DNA from: Paramacrobiotus metropolitanus
Lineage: Eukaryota > Tardigrada > Eutardigrada > Parachela > Macrobiotidae
Assembly: GCF_019649055.1 (NCBI RefSeq)
Contig: NW_026570228.1
Coordinates: 2,046,001 to 2,110,000, forward strand
Direction of reading: 5' to 3'
DNA length: 64,000 nucleotides
Positions 48,600 through 60,787 of this stretch are shown one piece after another (position 1 is the first letter of the stretch; each line of letters begins with the position of its first letter). Made by a program: the position numbers and the translations under genes. The notes beneath the pieces are model-generated. The model worked only from the letters and a program-made list of their open reading frames with translations. It did not search any database and was not told where the DNA came from.

Positions 48600-50648
48600 A
48601 TGGAATCGTTAATCATGAATGCTGAGCAGGAAGAGCAGGTGCTGTCGACACAGGAGATTGTGGATAAAGGCATGGAAGACATCTCCCTGCAACAGTCTGC
48701 TGCCAAACTAGGTGATTGCTTTTGTTCGCTATGGAGCGAAGTTATCCCGGATCTCTACATTTTCCGTTTGCTCCGTTACTGCACTATGACCACTGCTAAG
48801 TTGCTTTTGTACGGTTGCAGAAGCGGCCTTGGAATACTGGCAAAAGCTAGCAGCCAAAACCGAGAGTGAACTGAAAGGTGAAGAACAGTTCGGTCACTAC
48901 AACCTTTCCCTGTTGATTAAAATGTTTGCATTCCTTCATCATTGTTCGTAATGTAGGTAAAATAAAGGCTCTGGAAAGTCTGCAAGCGGAGAACAGCAAA
49001 CTGGACGCTGAACTGGAGGAACTGCGAGCTGAGATCCAGGCGACGGAAGAAGCCAATGCTGCGCTCGATGAGACCGATTGCGCGTAAGCTTACTTTTTAG
49101 AAGCGACGTCTTCTGGCAACGGCGATTGCTATTCGGTGATTGGGGTATAAATACTCAAGATAGTATGTACTTACAATAACAATCATGAGGTTAACCCTTG
49201 TTTGAGAATGTTTTTTTTATCACGCATATTCTGCCAGCTTTGTCGTTCAAAGGAAAATGTACTTTGTGTAACTGTATGTAAGATTGCAAGTGCACAGAAT
49301 ATAACGTGGAGCGTAGCGACTTTTTGCAAATGTAGATATGCATGATTTACTAATACTATGTTATGCATGCGGTTAACATACGTTTTCCATGCCGGACTCG
49401 TACTTGTACATTTTTATTATTTTTATCAGTGAAAAACAAGCCATTCGCAATATGGAGCAAGAAATCGGTGTTCTGATGCTGCGTAACTTCGAGGCCGAGG
49501 AGATGGCAGTGCGCGAAATGTAAGGTTTCCCTCACACTTCAACAGTCGGTAACGTTGTTCTCAATGTTATGTATGTGGTTCGAACTGCTAATGAAAAATC
49601 CTGTAATTGTAATTATTTCCATGCTGCGTCAACTGTCAAGCAATGCAAGCCACTGCGCGATAAAAATTTTGTACAATTGTAGAATTTTTTTACTGACAGT
49701 GCAGTTAATAATAATACTTCCAGTTCATATATGATTTTGTTTTTTGTTGGTTCGTTTAAAAGTCTGCTTTGGACAAATGAAGGTTTTTTATGCGATTGTA
49801 CTAGTGAGAAGATCGAAATGGAACTGCGCGAAGCTGAAGATGATTGCCGCGAGTATGTAGCTCGCTGCCAGAACCTGAAAAAAGTCAAAGCCTTAATGGA
49901 TTGGGAAGCGCAGCAGCGAGGCGAGGATAGTATGTCGGGATCCGTGCGTGGTCTGAACGATTCCATCATGGAAGTGGAATCACTCCCCACCAAACCGGCT
50001 GACATCTCCGAAACGGCGCCAGTCGAAGAAGAAGAAGAGCCGCCCATGGCCGACGTTGACGAGGTTGTTTCTCCGCGCCGTATCCCCGCGGAGTTCGCCG
50101 CGTTGGACGCCGTCGCCGAGCCACCGGAACCGGCCGTCGAAGACACCCCGCCTATCACCCAAGGATCGGGCTCCAGTACGTCGGAGTTGGCCTTCACGCT
50201 GAACCGCGAGAGTAGTCCGGCGGAGTTTTTCTCCGGTCGGGGAATGTTTTTTGATATGGCGCCGGATCGCAGCGGAGCAAAGGGCGGATTCGGTGGGAAT
50301 GCGGCGGCAGCTGGACGCTTCCACATGTTCGGCACACCATCGCCTGTGCCCAGTGAGAATTCCAATGACGGACAGGTCGGCAGTGGATTTGGTGGAGTTG
50401 GACAGAGTGGCAGTGGATTTGGTGGAGTTGGACAAGGTGGTAATGGATTTTGTGGGGGTGGACAGAGTGGTAATGGATTTGGTGGGGGTGGACAGGTCGG
50501 CAGTGGATTCGGGGGAAGTGGAGGAGGATTTGGTGGATTTTCGTTTGGCGGATTCGGGTTTGGTGGTGACACGGGAGAGGCGAGCAGCAGTAAATCGCGG
50601 CCGGCTAATAAGAAGAACGACGGAGGTCGCGGTGGTCTTATGTTTTAA
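48600..50648 (+). CDS. Coiled-coil protein with acidic linker and C-terminal FG/GFGG repeats
   Basis: Five exons: 48600-48711, 48821-48877, 48957-49083, 49430-49519 and 49805-50648, giving 409 residues. The start may instead be the ATG at 48615. Residues 1 to about 165 are charged and heptad-like (LESLQAENSKLDAELEELRAE in part), predicting a coiled coil split over four exons. An acidic, Pro- and Val-rich linker follows. The last 150 residues are glycine-rich, with five 10-residue repeats of GQxGxGFGGxG (50371-50520) and then GFSFGGFGFGG. Phe-Gly repeats beside a coiled coil recall nucleoporins of the Nup62/58/54 type, but there the order is usually FG first, coiled coil last. I do not recognise an ortholog. 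It may be an FG nucleoporin-like or other phase-separating protein. Confidence 0.72.
50371..50520 (+). repeat. Five in-frame 30-bp coding repeats
   Basis: Five contiguous 30-bp units start GACAGRKYGG and encode GQxGxGFGGxG in the C-terminal FG region. The length suggests a coding minisatellite that may vary between alleles. Confidence 0.9.
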
Positions 50649-51454
50649 GCGGTTACCGCCTGCTTGTTTTGTTCCGTTATCTACGTTGTGAACTTTTTTG
50701 TCGCTCAGACATTTTATGGAAGCAATCTCCATTGTTTTTTCCTTTTTTTCCCGAAGAAATCCTGCTTAGATTTTACTGTTTTACTTTTAGAAGGTACTTG
50801 TACGGTGGCATATAACCGGTATTGATATTTTATTTATTTAGTCAGATTTTTGTATTTGTTGTATCTCGGTTCTCTGCTGAAAAAGATGTGTTCGAGTTAG
50901 ATACCGATCATCAATTTTTGCATTCTGAATTAGTAAGAACCAGTCCAACTGAATTCATAGATTAAAACTGGCGCGTTGGAGAAATCGTTCGTACGATTGT
51001 AAAACGATTATATATGTCAGCATTTTGCGCATACATTAAAAACAGAAATCCACCAAAATATGCAAACAATCTGTCGTGTGGGGTTGAAGACAAAATGAAC
51101 ATTTAACATCATAATATTCTGGCATGTAAATCGCGCCTTTTTCGGAACTCTGCATACAAAGAAAGGTCAAGACGCCTTAGACGCGATTTGTGACTTTAAC
51201 TGTAAAAGATTTTTATCACAGTTTCACTATTTGAATGAAACAGTCCTGTGTGAAGTGACGTTTTTTTCTGTAGATATTTTAACGCCCCGAAAGCTGAAGG
51301 AACCTGCATTTTTTACTGTAGCTAAAATACCCGATGCGAGAAATTATTATAATCACATTATTGTAAAACCTTTCAATATACAGATATGTTTTATGATAAA
51401 GTTTTACACTCTGACATGAGATACTGCACAAAGAAAATACTGAACATAAATCTA
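50649..51454. other. Convergent 3' flanks of coiled-coil/FG gene and CPAP1 gene B
   Basis: AT-rich, no supported exon. Confidence 0.4.
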
Positions 51455-54400
51455 TCAAACATTCATTGACGAATTTGTGTGACTATCCTGCGCGAGCGTA
51501 AGCGTGCCGGTGGAGTTCGTAGATGTCAATAATGATTGTGTACTGGTTGTCGGCGGCGAACTTGGAATAGTGGAAGTCGGCATATCAGAAACCACCGCTC
51601 CGCGCACTGTTGTTAGACTCTTTTCTAAATCAGATATCACAGCGGACGATACAACGTTGTCTGCAATAAAAAAAAACATGTCGAACATTTATACAATGCA
51701 CATTAATATAAGCATTCTTAATAATTAAGTATTACGTGCAAACGTACCCTGTAATTTCTGTCATGATGATGTTTTTTTGTTTTGGCGCATTAAGTGCACG
51801 AAACAAAATTAATGCGCTCTAGATTAATGAATTTGTATATCATTTCAAAATTTTAAAGAACCTCAATAATTACAATGAAGTATTTAAATGCGATGTTTGT
51901 TTAGGTAATTTTATTCGTACCGCAGAACTTTTAGCTGGGGACTTGTACAATACAACATGTGCCTTTTCCTGCCGCTTTAGCCGTGCACGCGTTACATGCT
52001 TGCAAAAGGTTACGGCACAATGTGCACTGCTGCGGCGATAGCCGGGTAGGAGTAGTACGAAACGGTAGATTATTATTTAAAACAGTACGATTCGAGCCTG
52101 AAGGATCAGAATTAAATATATATTACATTTAATCATGATACTGCCAGATTATCAGATATCCATGTATCTGTAAAGCACTCGTAAATGCATACCTTGATTG
52201 CCACCGATCTCCGCCGTGTCGCCTCCCGTTCGGTTCGCCGGTCCGGTGCTGTTTCCGGTCAGTGTGATATTCGGCGCCACCTCCCCATCACCCAGCACAT
52301 CCGTGGAGCCGGACGCATCCGGACTATCTTTGGAGCGCAGCGATAAGGCCTCCGGAAATCCCATATGTTCCACCGGTGGATTGAGATTGGCCGACACATT
52401 GTCCCATTCCGCCGGGATGGCCTGCGTTACCGTCTCATTCATCAGACCAAATTCTGCTAATTCCGGCAGTAAAATATTTTGGAGTGTTAGTGTCGTGGAT
52501 GCCGGGACAGCCGTGGCGTTCGAACTAGGCATTATTACCGGACTAGCCGTGACATTAGTCATCGTAATCGTTGAAGTGCCGAACGTGCCGGTAGTTTCAT
52601 TAACAACCGGTGTTGTCGCCATGACCCTTGTAGATGCGACCATTGACGTGTTTAAAGCAGCGGTTGCAATGTTTGCAATGGATATCATTGTTGCGGGTAA
52701 AACTGTGACCTTTAATACCGTGTCGGTCGAAGTGTTTGTATCGTTCCGTAATCGTACAGTGCTGAATGTAGACGTTACCAAAGGCGTGGTCATGGGAAGA
52801 ATCGTATTTACGATACCGCTGGCTCCTATCAGTCCGCCGCTGGTTGTATTGTCGGTTTGTTCGTGATCGGTAACGTTGACCAGGGTAAGATTATCCGCAT
52901 CTTGATACGGTGCATCCAGCAATAAATCCTTAGAACGGAGCAGCTGCTCTGACAACGATTTCGAATTCAATCCGCTTGTGATATTGCGCCGTTCAGTAGT
53001 GTTGGTGGTTGCCGGTACATCCACTTCCTCTCGCACTGGTCGCGGCATTCCAGCCGGTACCGTCACAAGCGATACGCTATTTCCTGTAAATTTTGCCGGG
53101 GTTGGTGCGGCAGCACCTTTGGATACACTGCTTGGCTGTGGAGACGCAGTGGTTGCTGCGGTATTTGCCGCTTCGCCTCGGACTGTTATGATTTTAGCGG
53201 GAAAACTGCGCACTTCACCGGTATCAGCGCGCGCCATAGCACCGGACACGGGTGTCGGCACCGCGCGGGATTGACTGATGTTGGAAACGTAGTCGGCAGG
53301 TGGACTGTCAAACAGTGCTACACCCGGCTTGTACAATCGCGAGTTGGCGTAGTCCCGGTATTTAACTTCGCTGTACAAATAGAAAATAATGGTAAAAAAA
53401 AGGAAGCAAACTTAAAATATAAAACTGAAAATTAATATAGATGTATATGTATCCATTTAAGTAATAATCGAATATGTTTACTACATAAATAGGTATAAAA
53501 TACTGTACACATACATAGGACCGTATATAAAGATAGTGCAATATAATTATGTAAGCACGTTGTCGGTTTGCGCTTCTTAAATGTCTATGAATACTGTATA
53601 CAACTATACATGTATATTATATGAGTGTACTTAGCATGCAGTTATACCTTTCTGTGTATAAAAAATACCACAGAGGTTTACACATCTGCATTGATTATTG
53701 ACATTTTACGATGCCGCAACATGATTACATAAAAAACTCAACAATACACAAGTGTTCCCTAGCACAGTCATTGCCACTGATTACGTTAGCCCCGGTATTC
53801 TTTGGTAAGCATCGTTTTGTAGTGCAGTATAATGACGTGGATCGTTTGCATAGATGATTCTGCCAGTCACTACAACGAGTGTTACTAAAGCCCCGGTTAT
53901 CAATCACCGTTGTAAAGTCTCACGGTATCCCACAACTTTTGAATGTACGAAATTTTATATGTAAAACGATAAAGTCCTAATTGAAGTTACACAATCTTCT
54001 TAATTAAGAGACGTGACCCAATACATAAAATTGACTGCACAGAATTACCATAAATTTACACATAATTTATAACTTGAAGCTAATGGTCGAGAAACAAATA
54101 AGTGATTGCTTTGCAAATATCTGTAGTAAACCAAACCTTTGTAGCCAAACGTTCTGACATATTGTGTGCACTATTTATCATAAAATGATTAGCTTTCTCT
54201 TTGATAAAAAACTACGAAATTTGAGCTTTTTTCCCCGAAAACCGTACGTCATGTGGAAATGTGAGTCATCAAAGATCAAAGTACATACTTAAGCACTACA
54301 TAAATTCCAGTAAATTTAAATAATTTAATAGAGACACATTTAATTACAGTTTTCATCGCCATACATAAAATAATTTAAAACCATAATTAATTAACGTACC

Positions 54401-54752
54401 TCTCACAGTCGACGTTGAAAAAATAATCACAGGTTAACAGGATCTGACTGAACAGCGTCCCATTGGGGCATAAGTAACTGGTAAAGAGACCGTTAATATC
54501 ACAGCGATGGAACACCTGGCACCGGCTGGCATTACTTGTATCGGCGAAAAAACCGGAAATGTTCATCTTATCGCAGGAGAAATCGGTGGCCGGTATTTGC
54601 GCCAGTGCTGGATACGATACCCCAGGAACAGCATCACTCAGAATTTTCGACACTTCCGCTGCTTGCAATGCCGGCTGATTTTTATATAAATCAAAAACAT
54701 ACTGAGCATCGGAAAATGTCATTACAAATAGGAACAAAATTTGGAGAATCAT
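51455..54752 (-). CDS. CPAP1-type chitin-binding protein with mucin-like extension, copy B
   Basis: Three exons (minus strand): 54752-54400, 53370-52193 and 51660-51455, giving 578 residues. The start at 54752 directly opens a signal peptide (MILQILFLFVMTFSDAQ). An upstream in-frame ATG at 54779 is less likely. The CBM14 domain has six cysteines, in FSC, SRCQ, HRC, YLC, LTCDYFF and NVDC contexts, with FFADTSN in place of the paralog's YYADTSP. The exon 1 boundary sits right after NVDC, at the same place as in copy A, and exon 2 resumes with ANSRLY. Exon 2 then extends for about 390 residues rich in Thr, Ser, Val, Asn and Pro, with many N-glycosylation sequons. This is a mucin-like stretch absent from copy A. 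Predicted to be a secreted, chitin-bound, heavily glycosylated cuticle or lining component. Confidence 0.86.
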
Positions 54753-57672
54753 TTTTACGTATGCGCGCGATATATACAAGCGTTCTATACACTGGCTATG
54801 TACACATATATTTACACGCTAACGGAAGGTAGTTTTCGCACAGCGCGGCAAAAATGTGGATGGGATGGTCGATCGTTTTACACCGATCGTTATATATACC
54901 TGTATATTCCCATTTTACACTGCAGAGTGCAGATGAGAAGTTGGGCATGAATCACCTTTGTGTCAAGTTCAAGTTCAGCGTTTTCTGTATTATTCGTGGG
55001 ATTGCGTAATAGTGTCCTGACTGTTTATTAAATAATAGTGATTTATCTAATACCCTAATTAAAAAGTAAAAGCAATCAAGCGTGCACCGTGAGCATTACT
55101 GTACACGTTGTTCCGAATTATGAATGTGTGCTTTTGTGTTAAGAACTCGTCAGAACACAATATGCCGCATCATACAACACACCCGGTGTTCTATGAAGTA
55201 ACTTCGACGATAAAAGCAATAACTCAAACTGACTGATAAACCAGATGTTAAACGTATGATTAGCGCAATAAAAACCAGAAACAAATTGCAAAATTTCTAA
55301 TGGTCATTGAAAAGCCAAACTGGAGTGTTCCCATGTATTGTTTTTGCAGCCTGAACTTGATCCCGCTGTAATTTGTAGCCGGCTAGAAAAATCAGCAAAC
55401 CGTTGCGGACAATCGATATTTTTGTTTATTTTGTTTGCGTTTCCGATGTGCCGAGCGGCAGGTGTAAATCATCATGTATTCAACTGCAAAGTGTAGCGCT
55501 AATACAAGAAAACTGGCTTGAAAACAGTGGCATTTTTCAATTCATTTTCTTACGTAAGACTAAATCAAGTTCAAGATCGCGGGTTTGCGAATACAATTCA
55601 CGGGTATGCGGGTATACTAATGCTGTACATTCATTCCTACCTAAAAAGGTTGTACGAGTAAGTTTGGCTTGAAATGTAAAATGACACTGTTACTAAACTT
55701 TTTTTTACCTACATATGTAATTAGTATGAAGATGAACCTCTTATTAAATCCGTGTTCATATGTATATGACGTTATTCGTACACCAGAAGAAAGGTCACCA
55801 AGGTGCAAATATATAATTGCCATCCGTGTAGCAAAACTACGCTATCAGTAGATTCAAGTGAGCAACGAAATATGTAATACTTCGAAATTATGTTCAAGAA
55901 TTTGTGGCTTTTGAACACATTTGCCGGACATTTATCATCGACATCGTCAAAACGGCGACTGAAAGCCAGCAACTATCATCGCTTTTTTATTTTAATTCTT
56001 TCGGTATATTCATTCCAGTAACCATGTGTGTAACTTTGGGACATCTACGCAGCGCCACATCAGATATCTTAAATATAATGAAAGTTACATGATTATTGTG
56101 CTTTCTGGCTGATCGTTTTGGTTTCTGGTTCCCGGTTGCTACGTTTTTATTTTTCGTTCTCAACTTGCCTGAGCGATCATTTTCGGTCCGTAGACGGCGT
56201 TGTGGCAAACTGGCAATGAAGTCATATATAGGTTACCTATATATAGGTACAATGAATTTTATACTAATAAAAATTTTAGTATATGTGCTGCCAAAACCAC
56301 AAAAACCACACAAAAAATTATGTGTATAGCAATCTACGAAGACCATAACCAGTTCGAGAAGTCGTCGCCGTTTTTCTTCGGACTTTACGCGAAGCATCTG
56401 TACTCGTGTTTAAAGTTAAATCTGCATAACTGACCATATCTGCGCAACAGCTGCAGGCCGTACCAAAGAAAATGCGCTACCGGTGATGAAAACAACTTCG
56501 CAGTTTGCACTCCAGTAATAATAATGCATATATACTGCAACAACACACTGATTTCCCGCCACGTCGTCAATAAAGCATCCTTTGAAAATTAAAGTATGAA
56601 ATACTTTTATATTGCGTTAATAGCGGTACGGTTACGGTTAGAGTAGCTCATGCTGATGCGCGGTGTTAATTAATTAATTTAATAATAATAATTGATTTCC
56701 CGATTTTTAAAAAAGTAAACATTAATTATCATGTTCACTGCGCTCGCAAAAGTTAAAATTCGCATTTACGGTATAACCGTATAATGCGCAGCTGCGTCTG
56801 CAACATAAAAGACTGTACTTTGTACCAATGCGCAGTTTTTACAGCATATCGCATTCTCAAATATTTTTTATAACCTTTTTTAAAGCCTTGTGTATACAAT
56901 GTACAGCTTGACATTTATTGTGAAATTATCCTCTTTTAGATCCTTTAAAATGTTATTAGTGTAAAGTCACTGTAACTTTTCCAGCTTATAAAAGTACACG
57001 TTTCTGTGCATTCTTGTTCGAGTTCGTAATCACAAAATACGAGTAATTTATAGTTGCAAAATATAAAGCAGCAGATTTTACGATTTTATACTTTACTACT
57101 TTGTGCTTTTGACAAATTATTACTATGAGAGAAAGACTTTATTCAGTATTTCAAAAGCAGGCATTAAGAACAATTGACGCGAGAAAGAACAGTACCAAAG
57201 ACTCATCCCGTTACCATGCTTATGGCCTTGAGCCCTTGAATAGAGAATCAGGAATTGGCTTTCTGTCATCAAAATTGTACTATAAAACTTTGTTTTGATC
57301 TTCTTCATACTATGTCCATTGTACAGCCAAAAATGCACATTGGATAGTATAGCTAGCTAGAGTAGTTAAAGTAACGTAAATCACAGGACCACGTTGTGTT
57401 AATTACTTTCCATCTAAAGACGAACTTGCGTTTAAAAGTTTTCGTTTCACTCCGATCAACTTACCATTAATAACTAAGTACAGTAATTCTGTGTGTGGAT
57501 TTCTTAATACAACACAATTTTCTGTATTTACTTGTAGAGTAGATCTCGCTGTTGCAGACTACCAGGAAGATCTTTGTTGCCACAAATTATACGTTCGCAA
57601 GTTTTGTCAATCTAATCGGAACTATTTTAAAACTTTAACAACGAAAAAGAATTTTTTTTATTATTTTTCTAG
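54753..57672. other. Gene-poor intergenic region
   Basis: A TATA-like box for CPAP1 gene B lies at 54891-54898. Several short open frames on both strands were read but have no domain, splice support or similarity to other genes in the window. Confidence 0.4.
54891..54898 (-). promoter_or_regulatory. TATA-like box of CPAP1 gene B
   Basis: TATATATA on the minus strand lies 139 nt upstream of the start codon and next to a GATCG...CGATC inverted pair (about 54870-54889). Alternating TA is common in this window, so support is modest. Confidence 0.3.
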
Positions 57673-57768
57673 ATTAATGAGGATGATCTGCGCGAATTGT
57701 TTGGATCATTTGGTGAGATGCTGGAGGTGCAGATCAAGCTGAGCGGCGATGGGAATGCTCGCGCATGA
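57673..57768 (+). pseudogene. Orphan RRM exon fragment
   Basis: After an acceptor-like TTTTCTAG the frame reads INEDDLRELFGSFGEMLEVQI, the first helix and second strand of an RNA-recognition motif, where RNP proteins usually have DLRELF and FG. It then stops at TGA (57766-57768), before the RNP1 octamer. No upstream RNP2 exon or downstream exons were seen within several kb. It looks like a stray duplicated exon or the relic of an RNA-binding protein gene. Confidence 0.55.
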
Positions 57769-60394
57769 GTTTTTTTGACGAGTAGTACCCTACTCAGTAT
57801 TCGGCTGAATGGTGGTTCATATTCAGGTTCTGTGGGCTCAGCAAGCTAGTGCATGTTTTCATTAACGTAACAATAGTTTACTTTGCACTATCAGTGCTGT
57901 TGTCTGCTTGGAAAACATTGCTAATCCCCGTGAAAAACTGAGTTTTAGTTTTGTTTTATAGTTTTTTGCTATAATTGTTGTTGTACTTTGGTCATCAGCT
58001 GCAGGAAGAATACCGGCGCATCATAATTACACGGAGGAACTAAAGCATCATGTGCAAAAAACGTAGTGCTGAATGTCGATATTATAAAATGCTGTGATTG
58101 GCAGGAAATAAATATTAATTCGCAATCAGTCAGTTGTAAATTTATAAATCTTTACCTGCGCGGCTTCACATAATAAAGTACTTACATACCGACGTGCATA
58201 TAAAGGAAATCGGTGTTATCTGTGGGCATTTCCATTTAAGTACATTTCGCTGTAGCCGGTTTATCCAGTTTACCGCGGCAATGAAAATGTTAGGCCATAT
58301 TTTCCTGTTTGATAAAGACTCTTTGTCCCACTGTGTATTAATGAAATTTCCAGCTTTTGCTGTTACTATTAAACAAAATCACTTTACCTATTAGCCGACA
58401 TGTCTATTTGTCCAGTTTTGACTGTAAAGTAGTGCAATGAATACCCTGCACCGGCACCGGTACATGCTCAATGGATGGACCATATAGAAGATCCGCTGTG
58501 TTTATTTAATGTTCACCCATTTGACGTTATTATACACACCGGCCCACTGTACACTGACATGCCGCTAAATGGCAGCCTAAACAAGAGGCAACATAATAAT
58601 ACACCAGAGCATAAACAAGCTCCACATCCGACAATACAGATACAGCATTCGGCATGTGTTGTATTCATTGGCCGGCAACACAAAGGCATCCATTCTAAAT
58701 AACACAGTCGCATCGAAGGATTCATTTTGGAAATGAGTCGCATATATATCTATACAAATGTATTTGTTATACTCGGCATTTAATATAAAGAAAGGCCTCA
58801 GTTGGAGGAAAAGCTGCTTACCAAGTTTATTTAGCATATTTGATTAAAGCAGCTTTTTTTCAGTTCTGCCGGCTGCGGATGATAAATGTGTCTGTTGTCC
58901 AACACGGGGAGTTACTGTCAACATTTACGTAAGGACTTTTTCAATACGCTTGACTGTTTGTTGTTCAACAAATTTTTAAGAGGAAGAATTTTTCAGTGGC
59001 ACACACACTGTCTAAACCGGTATAAGTTGTCTATGCCAACCGGATTGTGGAGTTTAAACACTAACACAACGATTACCATGCTGCACAAAAAGATGTTCGG
59101 CGCCTCGCAAATTAAATATTCAAATATGATACGTCATGTTTATAGCGTCAACTACAAAAATTTACTTATTTGCCTTTATTACGTTTATGGATGAAGTTTA
59201 ATTTACAGCACGTTACATCGTTTAATAATTAAGGATGTGACAAATGTCACATGTGTATGTTGAGTCCTGTATGAATACTAAAGTTTACCTGATCCGTATA
59301 TATTATATGATGTTTGATAAGCCCAACAATTACTGTTTACATCGGCAGCATTTAAAACGTGTAGATCCCGGCATTATTTCACCACACATGTGTCAGTAAA
59401 CTGGAAGAAACAGGCAACATTTTAATTTTGTTGTAGTCCAGCGCATAATTTTTATAAGATACCGAGTGTTTCATTCATTTTTTATATAATAATAATACTG
59501 AGTATTTGGAAATGGCGTCGGTCATGGCCACAGTCCTCGATCGTGTCATGAACACAATACTGAGTGTTCCAAATTGTGTTAGCAAATTAAAAGAGACAAC
59601 ATTTTTGCTGCAGTGCAGCGTATAATTTTTTAGAAGATAGAACCGATACTGGGTGTTTCTTTCATTGTTTCTGTAAACTGACTGATTAACAGTATGTTAC
59701 AGTGATATACTGTAATATTAACATAAAATATCTGTATTGCCGACTGATCGTGTGACAACGCAGTGATATGGTATTTACCACACCACCAAATATGCGCGCA
59801 TAGACTGCATCACGTTCGTGATCACTTCCGACTTCCGAGTCAACAATAAAGCGCTTCGCATGCACTAGTAAATCCAGCAAACTTTTAAATCCTTACACCT
59901 TCTATAACGCGGCACATATATACCACACTAGGCTAATAGGAGGTACTTAGTGGCAAAGGGAAAGCACTTAATTCTGGATGTGTGCAGCTGCTGGGTCATT
60001 GAGTACATCGCGCTTTTACCAAATGATCGCCCAGGAATCCCTTAACCAAATAAAGCATTACGAATGCCATGAAAAGCGCAATGCTCCATTGTTTTCCATG
60101 CATGTGGTGCAGGCTGCACGCAGTCAGCCAAAGGGAATGCGGATTAATCCCAACCCAGCATTCAAATTGCAGTGTGGACTGTGGCCGATGTTTTTGCTGT
60201 TTGTCATGGATTTATTAATTTAATACAACTTCTACGACTGTACGTCACCGTAAAAAATTTTGTATATATAAATTTGTAAGAAACGTAAGTAAATTTTATT
60301 AATTTAATTTTGCCAAACGACTTGGAATTTTATTGCATAATTGTTTATGACCTTTATTAATGTTTCCCCTTGTCAATATTTGCGCGAATTACTT
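57769..60394. other. Gene-poor intergenic region
   Basis: AT-rich. Open frames at 59686-59880 (minus) and 59978-60223 (plus) have no recognisable domain. Nothing else could be supported. Confidence 0.4.
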
Positions 60395-60787
60395 TTAACA
60401 AAACGCAAAAACCGTTTGTGTTCCGTAACATTCTGTGGTTGTGCATGTAACATTATCTTCTCGGTTTTCCCTATCAAACATATTAGTTAAGGTTAAGGAG
60501 CGGTTGTGACAATTTGCACAGTAACAATTACACTTGAGCAAATGTGCAAATTCCCGGGATAGCGGACATGGTGCGGGGGGAATTTGTGGATGGCCGTTGT
60601 CGTCGTAATGCGAATACACTGACTCTAGCGTATGTATGCAGATATATATTATTCCACTAATAAATCGATACAACACTTTTAACTGTCCAGGTTTGTCAAA
60701 CATCCACAAATTAGTCCCATGTAATGCTATCACAACAGTCGGCGCAACGTGATAGTTGCTGCATTTAATACTCTCGATTTGCCGCAT
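60395..60787 (-). CDS. Possible activin/TGF-beta-receptor-like ectodomain exon
   Basis: An open frame of 130 residues. A start at the internal Met (MFDKPG, near 60706) would open a signal-peptide-like stretch (VLYRFISGIIYICI). A cysteine-rich segment follows: LLKCNCYCANC, then NVTCTTTECY. This matches the type I receptor pattern C-x-C-x(3)-C ... TC-x-T-x(2-3)-C-aromatic, with a longer loop between. A donor-like G|GTTTTT at about 60412 could end the exon before the in-frame stop. No transmembrane, GS or kinase exons were found on this strand down to 54.7 kb. It would therefore be a partial or soluble protein, or a chance resemblance. Confidence 0.35.
   Translation of the reverse strand: MRQIESIKCSNYHVAPTVVIALHGTNLWMFDKPGQLKVLYRFISGIIYICIHTLESVYSHYDDNGHPQIPPAPCPLSREFAHLLKCNCYCANCHNRSLTLTNMFDRENREDNVTCTTTECYGTQTVFAFC

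Noticed and set aside
49613-50572. Long antisense open frame of 319 codons, rich in Pro-Asn-Pro-Leu
   Set aside because: It is the complement of the glycine-rich repeats and acidic exon of the coiled-coil/FG gene, whose sense frame has splice support.
52198-52866. Plus-strand open frame opposite CPAP1 gene B
   Set aside because: It mirrors the Thr/Val-rich mucin exon. There is no signal peptide, domain or splice evidence.
59686-59880. Minus-strand frame with HAKRFIVDS
   Set aside because: Looks somewhat protein-like and ends near a GTAAAT, but no family or neighbouring exons could be identified.
59978-60223. Plus-strand frame of 81 codons
   Set aside because: No recognisable motif. The hydrophobic end alone is not enough.
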